Of a DNA stretch of 64,000 nt, positions 9,629 to 20,782 are shown in pieces (position 1 is the first letter of the stretch; each line of letters begins with the position of its first letter). Below the pieces are notes generated by a model. The model saw nothing but the letters and a program-made list of their open reading frames with translations, was not told where the DNA came from and made no database searches. The translations under genes and the position numbers were made by a program. This DNA is from Ganoderma boninense (taxonomy: Eukaryota > Basidiomycota > Agaricomycetes > Polyporales > Polyporaceae), in the NCBI GenBank assembly GCA_002900995.3, contig CM035312.1, positions 558,001 through 622,000 of the forward strand, given 5' to 3'.

Positions 9629-11236
9629 ATGGTCGCGTCCACCCGCAAGATCGGCGATGCCGAGTTCTCTGCCATTGGCTACGGCGCCATGGGTCTGTCC
9701 ACGTTCTACGGGCCCGCCCTTCCCGACGAGGAGCGATTCAAGGCAAGTCACTTGTCACCTGCGCATTGCGTATAGAGCCTTCCAGACCTAACATCGCCAC
9801 CCATTCTCTACAGGTCCTCGACTCGGTGCTCGAGAACGGGTACACCCACATCGACACCGCCGACGTCTACGGCGATAGCGAAGAGCTTATCGGCAAATGG
9901 TCAGTCACTCTCCGCCACACTTCCCAAGCTCACCGCGGCAGTATCTCACTTGCGAGCCGTTCTCTGTTCTGTTCTACGCAGGCTGCAGAAGTCAGGCAAG
10001 CGGAACGAGATCTTCCTTGCGACCAAGTTCGGCATGGCCCTCAACGGGCCCCTCCCCGACGGCCGCCACGTCTGCGGCGACCCCGAGTACGCCGCGGCGT
10101 CCATCGACCGGTCCCTCAAGCTCCTCCAGACCGACCACGTCGACCTGTGGTACCTGCACCGGTGAGCGAGCCAGAAGCTCGACCATCTCCGAATCTGTGC
10201 GATCGGCGAGACGGAATGCTGATAGCTGATGCATGCATGATGGCCTGCAGTGCTGATCAGACAGTTCCCATCGAGGTCAGTGCGTCCCCATCTTCCCTTT
10301 CCTTCCGCATCAGATAAGTACTTAGTGCTCACGCAAATCATTTGCAAATCCTCCAGCGCACCGTGGCGGCGATGGCCGAGCAAGTCAAGTATGTCATCTC
10401 CTTCCCAGCCTCTCCAGTGCACCGCTGCAACAGTGGAAAGCTCTAACACAAGATTCAATTTTCGGCGGCTACCAGGGCCGGAAAAGTGAAGTACATCGGC
10501 CTGTCCGAGGTGTCGGCGGCGACGCTGCGGCGCGCGCACGCCGTGCACCCCATCGCGGCGCTCCAGGTCGAGTACTCGCCGTTCACGCTCGACATCGAGG
10601 ACGACAAGTACGCCGTGCTCAAGACCGCCCGCGAGCTCGGCATCAAGGTCGTCGCGTACTCCCCCGTCGGCCGTGGCCTCCTCACCGGCAAAATCGTGAG
10701 TCCTCCTAGTCCTGCCCGAATGCTGTCGAACGGACGTGCCCGAGACACGAAAGACGAAGAACGAAAGACGAAACAGCGTGACTGACCACACACATCATCG
10801 ATCCCATCCAGACATCCGCGGAGCAGCTGGACCCGACCGACCTGCGGCGCTACCTGCCCCGGTTCTCCGCAGAGAACTTCCCCAAGGTCCTCAAGATCGT
10901 CGACGTCATCAAGGGTATCGCCGAGAAGCACAACGCGACGCCCGGCCAGGTCTCCCTCGCCTGGCTCCTCGCGCAGGGCGACGACGTCGTGCCCATTCCC
11001 GGTTCCACCAAGCCTGCCGTACGTCTCCTCTCTCGCTGTCTCGCTGTCCCGCTGGCGTCGCTGAATCCCTCGCGCGCTTCTAGAACATCAAAGAGAACAT
11101 CGGTGCATTGAGCGTGACGCTCACCCCCGAGGAGGTCCAGCAGATCCGTCAAGCAGCGGTCAGCGCGGACGAGATCGGGCTGCGGTACCCCGAGGCGTAC
11201 ATGGCGCTCGTCATGGCAGATACCCCTCCCCTGTAA
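9629..11236 (+). CDS. Aldo/keto reductase 3 (338 aa)
   Basis: Exons 9629-9742, 9814-9899, 9982-10161, 10251-10275, 10357-10388, 10476-10695, 10812-11018 and 11084-11236 join in frame to 338 residues, the usual size for this AKR group. Catalytic residues lie in [11 protein letters not shown] (Asp, Tyr), FLATKFG (Lys) and DLWYLHR (His). The conserved [21 protein letters not shown] and LLTGKI segments follow, and the end is ADTPPL. It differs from its relatives by an insert [10 protein letters not shown] after the Lys region. Intron 1 starts with GC (GCAAGT) instead of GT; no alternative GT keeps the frame. CCAAT and TATA boxes lie just upstream. The cofactor is expected to be NADPH; the substrate is unknown. 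Confidence 0.95.
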
Positions 11237-11342
11237 GCTGTAGTAGAGCTGCAAGACCCAAACGCCTGAAGTTGTAACAATACATGTATACTCGTACATT
11301 GTTCACCGTCGCATTAACGTTAACACGCTGCGGCGTGCGCCC

Positions 11343-14300
11343 TTAGGCATCGGACAGCAGTGGCAGCCGCTTCTTGAGCCCCTCCGCGTCCTCGATAGGC
11401 AACCCGCACGCGAAGTTCTCGCAGATCCTGACGTTCTCCTTGACGTCCTTCTGCTTTTGGAGCTCTTCCACGAGGCTGCGCACGCTCCCGTTGACGTTCG
11501 CGATCCCGAAGGGCGGGTTGGAAGGGTTAAAGTGAAGCAGCACGCGGTTCGGGATGAACGTCGCTCGGATAAGCTGGAGCAGGGGAGACTCGGGGTCCTG
11601 CGAGCTCCCCTGGTAGATGAACTGGCGCATACACAGGTGGCGTCAAGCTCGACTCGAGAAGATCCATGCATCATGGGGCATGACCTACCTGCTTGTAGCC
11701 CCTCTCTCCCAAGAGGGCGTTGCCGACCATCGTGCCCAAGGCGTGCGGGGCCTGCTTCAAGAGCTGCCCGTTGGACGCCAGGATGCTCTTCGCCTTGTCG
11801 TTGTATGCGGTGTGGTGGTCCTCCGCGAAGTGAGCGAGACGCTGCAAATTCGACAGCGTGATGGACGCCGCGCTAGGCTCTGCGCCATCCTGCTCCGCGT
11901 CGTCAGTATGGCCAAAAACGCACGACCAGCAGAATCTCAAGCTACCTGCGCATCCTTCATCCGGACGAGGATGTGCTCGTCGGGCGCGGATGCGAAATAT
12001 CCTCCGTTGACGTGGTCGTGGAACAGCTTGTCTTGTGTCTGTTGGAGACGGATAGCCAAGAGGAGGTACTCTTCCTTCGCGCTTGCCTCGTACAGGTCCA
12101 AGAGGCCTGGTTGTCGGTAGAGATGAGACCTGGTGCCAGGAATTGCCATGCTAACGCGTCGCGCACTCACCCTGAATGAAGAAGGCGTAGTCGTCAGCCT
12201 GACCGGTCGGTCCCTGGCCCTCACGATAGCTGCGGCTTAGCGTTCCGTCCGCAGGATCGTAAAGGTGTGAGCGAATGAATGCGGCAGCCTCTTCCGCCAG
12301 CTGCAACGCTTCGCTCGCGATCTCGTGGGAACGGAGGACCTCGAATGCCTTCGAGAGGCCAGAAATCTGCGCATCATACATTTATCCAACATGGGTGCCA
12401 TGAATTTCACGACAGCATCGGCTCACCATGAGACCGTTCCAGCATGTCAATATCTTGTCGTCAAGATGGGGGCGTGGACGATGCGCCTCTCGGTACTCGC
12501 GCAACGTCGCTAACCCCTTGTCCAAGATCGTTTGCACGTCCTCCGGTGTCTTGTCGAACTTCTCCGCAGTCTCTTCCGTCTTGTGGGCCGTGAACAGCAC
12601 GTTCTAGGCCAGAAAAAAGGTATAAGCGAATAAAGGTGAAGTGCGACGGCGCAAAGCACGCACCTGTCCCTTCAGCTCCCCCTGAATGTCATGCCTAGGA
12701 TCGCAGTTCCCTCCCGGCCGCACGCCGAAGTGGTCCTTGAACATTTCGGCGTCGGCACCGAGCAGCTCATCCAGCTGCTTTGCCGTCCAGACATAAAATG
12801 CGCCCTCCTTCTTGACGGTACTGTCCCGTGTCGGAAGCGAGTCTGCGTCTTCGGCGCTGTAAAAGCCGCCCTCGGGACTCCGGAGGTCCTTCGCGACGTA
12901 TGAGACGATGTCCTTCGCCATCAGCTCGAGCGTCGTGCGGTCTCGAGAAGTGTCGGGAAGAAGCTGGTAGAGCTCTAGCGCTGCAGATAAGAGCTGCGCC
13001 TGGTCGTACCTAGCGCGGATGATCAGTTCGTTCGCCCGAGGCCGGACTAGGGAAATTCCTCACAGCATCTTTTCAACTGGCCACAACTTCATCATCAGCC
13101 ACCATGCGCGCATATACGAAGCTCCCTGCACCATGGTACTCACAATGTGGGACATGCCACCGCTCATCCACAGAATACCTGGCAAAGCCTCCCCCCACCA
13201 CATCGCGGATCCCCCCGTTGTAGATCTTGGTCAGGGTGAGGACCGCCATGTCCCTTGCCACCTCAGCGTTCTTCTTATCCTGCGCTTCGGCGTCGGAATT
13301 GCTGAGATGGTATGCGGCGAAACGAGCTAGAGGATACAGGGTCTGGGAGGGAGACGGAAATTTCGGCGCGCTGCCAAAGCCTCCTTCCTTCGCATCGAAG
13401 CGCTTCTGGAGGTGCTCGAAGACCGCGGTGGTGAGCATGTTCGCGTTGATGTGCCCCTCTGGCGCAATCTGTAGATAACATTCAGCACAATGCACCAGCG
13501 AGACGCTAGTTAACCGAATGCACATGAGATGATTCGCGGAGTACGGCGATGATCTGTTTTCCGGATGCGATGCACCGCTCGGGGTCTTTCTCCCAACTAA
13601 ATATATGCGCATTGATTAACCAAGCGAGTCACCTTCTAACGTCCAGCAACGTACATTTCCGCGAGTTTCATGAGCACTTGCCGGAAATTGCCAGGAGGAA
13701 AGTATGTCTGCCAGACTGGGTCAGAACTTTCTTTGAGAAACTGGTTCAGAAAGACATCGTGGACACACCCCAGCAAAGAACGGGTGCAAATCAGGCGTAA
13801 GCCCTATATGGTTGATTTCAGGAAACGCTATGCGCACATATATGCACAGTCTGGACTCACAAATGGACATGGGCCACCCTCCTCCACCGGTTGTCGCTTG
13901 GAGGAACGTCATATACAGCCGATCAACATCGGGCCGTTCTTCACGGTCAACCTGATGCGAAAGATGAAGATGCGATGAGTGGAGACCGGACTGAAACATA
14001 CCTTGACGTTCACGTAGTATTCGTTCATCATGTTCGCGGTGAGCTCATCCTCGAAGCTCTCGTGGGCAAGGACGTGACACCCTGAAAAGGATATAGATAT
14101 ACGCTCCGAATTAACGAGGGAAAGGAGGACTCACAGTGACACGCCGAATACCCAACCTACATGCTGATCGTTACCAATACGTCTAGGGGAGGGATGGGAT
14201 CCACCTACTGAGAGGAAGATCGGCTTCTTTTCGGCCTTCGCCTTGTCGAAAGCCTCCTGTCCCCACTCGTACCAGTCTACCTACATATTTGGGGAGGCCC

Positions 14301-14612
14301 GTTGTCCAAAATAAAAGGGGGCGATATGACGGGTAAACGTACTGGATTGTCTGCATGCTGCAGAAGATACGGACTCTTCGCCTGTGCCAGCCGATTCGTC
14401 TGTCCACCCTCTTCGCGAGCCTTGCCATGCGAGGTACTCATTTTCTTAGCCAGCGGGTGTAGAGCTGAGGAGGGTCCTGTCGAGTGGGCTGCGGTAATGG
14501 CTAAGCTTGTGTGCACCTGCTTGGGTCGAAACGTGTGGCGAGTCGGGTGTGAAGATCGGAGGAATAAAGGTGTCTTCAGTGTGGTTGGCAGATTGCGGCG
14601 CAGGAAAAACAT
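11343..14612 (-). CDS. SSP411/SPATA20-like DUF255 thioredoxin-fold protein
   Basis: Many-exon gene for a YyaL/SPATA20-type protein: an N-terminal DsbH-like thioredoxin domain followed by a six-hairpin glycosidase-like alpha barrel. Family marks in order: [19 protein letters not shown] then [14 protein letters not shown]; the CHWCH redox motif, rebuilt across a splice; [39 protein letters not shown]; later [19 protein letters not shown], then [21 protein letters not shown] and NGLM segments, ending ENFACGLPI...LLSDA. From the ATG at 14441 the protein begins [12 protein letters not shown]. An in-frame ATG at 14612 adds 57 residues that start [13 protein letters not shown], rich in Arg, Ser and Thr with no acidic residues: a probable mitochondrial presequence. 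Biochemical role in fungi is not established. Confidence 0.9.
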
Positions 14613-14971
14613 GGATGGGTGTAACCCCAAAGCCAGGACAGGGTGTTCATGGTGGAGAGGAGCTGCAAAAGGTCGTCGTCCACTGACAGTGAGAATATGG
14701 CGGTGGATACGCGGTGACGTCGACTCGGATCTCAAGCGCCCTCGCCAAGCAAATGGCGCCCATGGGCCGGTCCGGTCCGGCAGTCTCCTCGAAGTTGAAA
14801 AGGTTGAAAAGCAAGCCTTGGACGACCTGGACCACGACGCCCACGACGATCCACTTCCAGCTGGTACCACTACTTTCTCGTCTCAATCGAACTACAGCCT
14901 TCTTCTCTCACGCGGGGGTTATATTACAATATGGATTCGACGGCACTGGTGTTCTTCATCTTCAACTGCTG

Positions 14972-15923
14972 CTATAGCGCTTTCAGCTTCGCTTGAACTT
15001 CCTCCAACATTTTCTGAGCCTCTGAAGACGATCGGAAACCCCTCTTTCAGCTCAACAAGGATGGTGCGAGTGCCCTGCACTCACCTGCTTTCACCTTCCC
15101 CTCACCGACCTCGATAGCATTCTCTAGCGCGGTTTGTGCACCTTCCAGGCCCATCCGTCGTCGTTCGGCCCGCTCGTCCTCCTTCACGCCTTCGTTGCCT
15201 TCTTCATCATACGCAAGGTCCAACGCCTCTGCCAACCTCACCCACCCCTTCGCCCACTGATCATCCAGCGTCGTCGCCTCACGCGCATCCGACACCAGCT
15301 TCGGCCGCAACGTCTGCCGCTCTTCCTTCGGAGGGCCGCCCGACCTGATGAGCTTGACGTACGCGAGGGCCCGGTTGCTGAACAGCACCGCCGACTTCGG
15401 TGCGATCTCGATGGCGCGCGTATAGTTCTCTATCGCCTCCTGGTACTCGCCCTTCGCAAACGCCGCATTCCCCTCCGCCTTCGCCTTCTCCGCCTCAGCC
15501 GGCAGCGGCGGTCCGGCTGGCACATAGGGCGCGGTGGCATGCTTGGCCACCATGGCCGTTAGCTGTCGCGCGTCGGCACCGCGCATCATGTCGACGACGC
15601 CCGTTTCCCCAATCACGATGAAGGTTGGCATGGCGGAGACTTGGTACTTCTGGGCGATAGGAGTCAGCTGGTCGACGTCGACCTTGACGAAGACGCCGTG
15701 CGGATACTGGGAGGCGAGGCGATCGAAAAACGGGGCGACAAGCTACAATGTGATGCACCTCGTAAGTCAATCAAGTTCTGTTATGTGCTTATATCAACAT
15801 TACCTTGCAAGGACCGCACCATGTTGCGAAGAAATCGACGATGATAGGTTGCTTGTTTTCCTTGGCTTTTCGGAGTGTGGTATTCCATTCGCTGACAGAA
15901 CCGATGTGTATTGGCTGGCCCAT
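14972..15923 (-). CDS. Thioredoxin domain plus TPR protein (275 aa)
   Basis: Exons 15923-15804, 15742-15085 and 15021-14972 join in frame to 275 residues. Residues 1-110 form a thioredoxin fold with the classical WCGPC redox motif at about 35-39 and the cis-proline loop AMPTF. From about residue 130 there are tetratricopeptide repeats (AEGNAAFAKGEYQEAIENYT, then FSNRALAYVKL and WAKGWVRLAEAL), and a short charged helix ends the protein. The combination suggests a soluble redox co-chaperone that docks on Hsp70 or Hsp90 tails; that partner is inference. It lies 360 bp upstream of the SSP411-like gene on the same strand, so two thioredoxin-fold genes stand in tandem. Start chosen at MGQPIHIGSVSEW because it opens directly into the fold. 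Confidence 0.92.
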
Positions 15924-16571
15924 CTTCTGGTACGTGTGTATTCAACGATCAGGAGAAGGATCACGTCTCGACGAACAGAGCAAGCGTTTGTGGTGAGAGG
16001 CAAGGAGGACGGCGCTTGAGGCTGACGTGACAACGTTTGGTGACATTGACAGGTATGGTGATCAGATAAGTACCCCCCAGCAAGCATTGGCGCACTCAGA
16101 GCGCGGCCAGGAAGAAAACAGGTTCAACTCGACACGGTTCCATGACATTCACGCATATGGTAGCTTGGAATTCTACAGCCTTCGCCGAATTATGCAACGC
16201 GCTGTATCGCGACCGAATTGCGAGACTTTGCTTCAGCGCTTCTTGACTGGGTATGCAATAACTGTCATGATGATTCCTGGCTCGCGTCAGGCTTTTGCCT
16301 CCCCCACCGCCAGCTCGTTCAAGTTTGATCATGCTATCCTTCCACATGTTCTGAGAAGACAGCAGTTCCAGTTCTATGCCCTCGAAGGCACCAGGTCATC
16401 CATCTTGTCGATTCTCATGACCTTGGATTGCTTCATCCATGGTCGGTTCCTGGGCAGATTGTGGCTCGTCTCAAAAAAGCCCGATGACCAGAGAAACGTC
16501 GTCGTTCTCGCTCGTTCACTGTCTGTCATTGTCACGCACTGCTGACATGTCAAATCCGTAATCCATTTCAG
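15924..16571. other. Upstream region of the thioredoxin-TPR gene; no gene seen
   Basis: About 650 bp between the thioredoxin-TPR start and the AKR pseudogene. I looked for the missing first exon of the pseudogene (an IGYGAM-type segment) and did not find it. Open frames here show no family motif. Confidence 0.45.
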
Positions 16572-17763
16572 ATTCTAGACACCCTCCACGAGATGGGCTG
16601 CACGAACTGGGACACCATCGATGCCTACTTCACGAGCGAGGACATCCTCAGCAAATGGTATCTTTGCAATCTTTTGCCTAGATCCTGCTGTGGTTCACGC
16701 TTGCGACTAGGTGGAAGAGGACTGGGAAGAAGAATGAGATCTTCCTGGCCACCAAGTTTGGCGTCACGCGGGAAAAGCCTGGCCAAGTCGTCAACGGAGA
16801 CCCCGACTACTTACGGTCGTCGAGCATTTGAACGTTCGCTTGCGCGGCTTGGAACCGACTACATCGGCATCTATTACATGCACAGAGCGAATCCTACGGT
16901 GCCTGTCGAAATGATACAACTGCGAAGCTCTCCGCTCTCCATTATTATTGACCGCCTCACAGTTGACGGTTAGGGCTATGGTCGAACTAGTGAAGTCGGT
17001 CGGTAACAACAGCCTGCTAAGAGCGTTCGGATGCCCTGCTCACCTTGGGCGTACAATCAGCGAAGGAAAGGTGGGATACCTTGGTGTCTCGGAGGCATCT
17101 GCCGCGACGCTCCGTAGGGCGCACGCACCCCATCGCGGCAGTGCAGGTCAAACATTCTCCCATTGCGCTCGACATTGAGGACGAGAAGACCGCGCTGCTC
17201 AAAACGGCGCGCGAGCTCGCTATCAAGGTCGTCGCGTACGCGCCGCTTGGGCATGGCTTCCTCCTCGGCAAGTGGGTGCAGGCCCATGTATTTCACCAGC
17301 ACCATTATCCCTCTGTCGAGGGTGAAGTACCGAGACGACATTAACAGAGGACCTCAGACGATCTCCCCGCCTGACGATCGCCGTCACGAGGTTGAGCGAT
17401 CCTCACGGGATAACTTCCCCAACATCGTCAAGCTCGCCGATGGGCTTTCGGAGCTGGCCGAGAAGTACGACGCATCTGCCAATGAGATCGTCCTGGCGTG
17501 GGTCCTCGCGTAGGGCGAGGACATCATTCCGATCCCCGGCACGACCAAGGTCGCTGTGAGATCCATGAACCGCAATCCAATTGGCGCCAGACCCGATCAG
17601 ACATTACGCAGAACCTGAAGGACAACCTGCTCACACTCACAATCCAACTCGACACGGAGGATGTGCAAGAAGTGCGTCGAATCCCAGAGGCAGCTGGTTC
17701 TGCAAAGGGCGCTCGCTATCCTGTGCGAGACATGCACCCGTTGTTCGACGACCCCCCCGGGCC
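16572..17763 (+). pseudogene. Aldo/keto reductase 4, decayed copy
   Basis: AKR remnants lie in correct order on one strand but cannot be read through. Exon 2 starts after TTTCAG with ILDTLHEMGCTNWDTIDAY, then [15 protein letters not shown] one-base shift follows, then FERSLARLGTDYIGIYYMHR. After that come [21 protein letters not shown], a second shift, HPIAAVQVKHSP, GHGFLLGKW, and [15 protein letters not shown]...WVLA followed by an in-frame TAG (17512-17514). The rest continues [14 protein letters not shown], then NLKDNLLTL and RYPVRDMHPLFDDPP. Exon 1 is missing. Closest in wording to AKR5 (shared [18 protein letters not shown], [12 protein letters not shown]), so probably a dead duplicate of that lineage. 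Distant exons keep recognisable splice sites, so the decay is moderate. Confidence 0.88.
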
Positions 17764-18431
17764 ACAATTGCTCTCAGGTCTAGATGTGAATTAAAAAACC
17801 TTCACTGGAGGTACTTACAGCTGCAGTCGCCGTCCACTACACGTTCCGCGATACAGTCGATGACTCGTCCAAAGTAAGCTTCCAGGCGATGTTCATCCCA
17901 TTCACGCCACACCGTTCAAGGACATGCAAAGTTGTTCGAATACGGAAGGGCTGCAATGACCGATTTGAGAGGGCGACTCTGTTCTCCGACGCGATCGGCG
18001 GATGCGATCCACTCCACATGTCAAGCCTACCCAATTGAAACAAGGCAATTGGGGCACAAAACTTGAGTAGGCCACGCATTTCTTATTCAGACGCGTCCCA
18101 TAAGTTGCCCATGACGGAGGATTCGTCAGCACAAAAGGTCCAGTGACTGGTCCGGCACAGCGCAGCCGACCACGCCATAGGCGTCGCTGGGGTACCCTCG
18201 CGGTCATATTTCCTAATCCCCGTCTTGTCACGCAAGTACGCCTCGGACCGCACCAGGATCGGGATGGTTAACCTGGAGGCCTTCCAAGTTAACAGACATG
18301 TATATAAGTAGTGGTGGCCGACATGGACCGGCATCCAATCCACCGATTGCCCTGCTCCACCAAAGCACCATAACGCCACCTCCTTCAAGCTCCTTGAACC
18401 CTGTCATGGACTGGACGAGCCCGCAGAGGCC
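17764..18431. promoter_or_regulatory. Methyltransferase upstream region with TATA box
   Basis: TATATAAG at 18301-18308 lies about 130 bp before the first in-frame ATG of the methyltransferase. Codons from about 18357 to 18431 are open in the methyltransferase frame but contain no ATG (see the gene entry). Otherwise no feature is recognised. Confidence 0.5.
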
Positions 18432-19343
18432 ATGACCGGCCCCTTCGGGCGCCACCTCCTCACCCAATGCGGTCTCGACCGCGCCGACGGGAGCGAGGAC
18501 ATCGTCCTCCTCGACAACGCGACCGGAACCGGCATCGTCCTCGTGGACCTCTACGACGTCCTGCCCCCGGCGGCGAAGGTTCGCCTCCAGGTCGTCGCCG
18601 GGGACATCTCGCCCGCGATGGTCGAGATCGCGAAGGAGCGCATCGAGAAGAACGAGTGGCAAGGCATCACCGCACAGGTGGTCGACGCAACGGTACGCCC
18701 GTGCAGGCCGCCCCTCCGCGAGTCCTCCTGCACCCATGCCCACAGATGCTGACCACAACCGCGCCCGCAGAAAATGGACTTACCGTCAGACCACTTCACC
18801 CACGTCATCACCAACTTCGCGCTCGTAGGCGTCCCCGACCCACGCGCCGCCCTCCGCGAGGTGCATCGCGTCCTCCGGCCCTCCGGCACCGCCGCATTCT
18901 CGATCTGGAGGTCCGTCGGGTGGTACGACGTGACGAGGGCGGCCGTAGAGAGTATCCCGAACGCGCCGCGCTACCCTGTGTTCGAGGAGTTCGCCAAGGG
19001 GATGCTGAAGGACCGGCAGCCTGGGGACGAGGCCGCGTGGTCGCGCCCGGCGTATTTCGAGGCGCAGTTCCGGGAGGCGGGGTTCGTGGACGTGGAGACA
19101 AATTTGCACAAGTCCCAGACGCGGTACGGGAGCGCGGAGGAGTATGTGAAGGTGTTTACGCCGATGACGAACGCGATGTTCAAGTTGGCGAGCATGTGGA
19201 CGGCGGACGAGAGGGCGAATGTTGAGCAGCACATGGCGGGGGCGCTGCTGGGGGAGCTGAAGCGCAGGTTCGGGGATGGGGAGATCGTTCTGGACTGGGA
19301 GGCGTATTGTGTCACGGCGAGGGTACCTGCGACGAAGGCTTGA
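18432..19343 (+). CDS. Class I SAM-dependent methyltransferase (277 aa from this ATG)
   Basis: Exons 18432-18692 and 18771-19343 join in frame. SAM-binding motif I reads LLDNATGTGIV, the acidic post-I residue is in GDISPAMVEIAKERI, and the motif II region VVDAT-KMDLPSDHFTHVITNFAL spans the splice. LREVHRVLRPSGTAAFSIW is the typical motif III/post-III segment of UbiE-like enzymes. The acceptor substrate cannot be told. The start is uncertain: in the same frame upstream, codons give PPKHHNATSFKLLEP and EPAEA directly before the ATG, which looks like protein sequence, but no ATG precedes it before a TAG near 18309. Either the true N-terminus was lost, an exon is hidden behind an unusual acceptor, or translation starts internally. 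Confidence 0.85.
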
Positions 19344-20186
19344 GCTTGGAAACCAGCTGGGACGTGCCTTGCAAGTCCAGGGCTCCATACTTCAACAGTG
19401 TCCTGCGCTGCGGCGTGTACGAGTACTATAGTCATTTTACACATGAATGGGACGGTGAATATACATACATACCTGCGCTGCCTGTCCCTGCTACGAGACC
19501 CTTCCATGACGAGTCGGACTTCAAGCTTCAAGGTCGCATTGTACTCGCCGTGAGATCGAGGACTCGGAGACGGAGGACAGTATGGCGACACGTGGCAAGC
19601 ATGCGAAGGGCGCTTGTGACCAGCACTTCCGGGCCGCCCCGCCGCAAACTCACCCGTCCTGCCTCTCGACCACCACCATCCTCCTTTGTTCAAGGCCTTG
19701 CAACGTGTCCTGAAGCGTATTCCAATTTTCTCTCTCCCTCTCCTTTAAGCTTTATTTGCTATTTAAAGGTTCGTTTCAAGAGAATTGGTAGAATCAGCCA
19801 ATGTTTCTCACCACACACACCGCCGCCATCGAGACACGGTGAAGACTGTCGCCGTTGCATCAAGTAACCTTGAGAGTACAACGTCACTCGAAGGGCCGGC
19901 CACGGCATGCAATGTGTGCATCGCTCGCACAACACATCCTCACCCATTGTCTCGATGAGGCTCGACGCGGCGGGACCCGCCGCGCTCGGGCGCCTCGATT
20001 AAGCTCGCCCCTCTGCACAGTGCCACTGAACCCCTCATATATTGACGTAGCCACACACTCCTCTTGCCCATATCTCAACCGATAACACCCACCTACCTTC
20101 ACCTCGTACGTCCTCGTCTCGCTCGACGCGCCTTATTGCTGCTCACCAACCGCGCCAGCCAACTACAACAAACCTCATCCAAGTAC
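19344..20186. other. Intergenic region; no gene seen
   Basis: About 840 bp between the methyltransferase stop and the next start. The part near 19970-20090 is probably promoter of the gene at 20187. Longer open frames here overlap on both strands and carry no motif. Confidence 0.4.
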
Positions 20187-20782
20187 ATGCTTGAGGTTGT
20201 GCACGCGCAAGACATCCCTAGCCCGCTAACCACCGGTCCCAGTGCTGGCACGAGCTCGCCAGACGACTGGCTCGCGCGCGACCACGACGTCGAGCGCCCC
20301 GTCTACCTCATCCTCCACCGCCCCCACGGCGCCGCGCGCGAGCCCTACCGCTGGGGCCTCACCTGGACCGTCGGCGGCGTCGCGCGCAACGAGGTCCCCG
20401 CGTGGCGGTTCGTGCAGCTCGAGACCCTCGGCGACCCCTTTGACGCCGCGGAGGAGCAGCGCTACGCGTACTTCGGCGCGCTCACCAAGACCGTCGCCCC
20501 CGGCGCGCTCGCGGCGCGGCTGTTCGAGCTCGGTACGCTGAGCCTCGCGAAGCGGCAGGTGCTCGAGGAGCTCGCGAAGACGGTCGCCGTGCCCGTCGAC
20601 GCGGAGACGGACGTGTCGGACCCGCGAGAGTGGGTCAAGGAGCTGCTGAGGCGGCTCGTCGCCGCAGGCGTGCTCCCGAGGAGCCGCTGCGATGACGTCT
20701 TGTCAAGGGTCTGGAATGGTGAGTAGACTCTTTTGAGCGTCGTTTCGTGTGCGTGTGCCTGACAAATGGAGTTGCAGCTTAA
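20187..20782 (+). CDS. Unrecognised soluble protein (about 180 aa)
   Basis: I do not recognise this gene. Exon 1 (20187-20718) is open from MLEVVHAQDIP to RVWN and shows strong coding character: GC-rich third positions and repeated RPVYLILHRPHG, RWGLTWTV and WVKELLRRLVAAG-type amphipathic stretches. A GTGAGT donor follows, and the acceptor GTTGCAG at 20777 leads into a two-codon last exon ending at 20782 (RVWNA). Without splicing it ends two codons later, so the product barely changes. No signal peptide, membrane segment or cysteine pattern is visible. The frame also extends upstream to an ATG at 20064, but that part is Pro/Arg-rich and looks untranslated. Best left as a fungal protein of unknown function. 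Confidence 0.7.
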
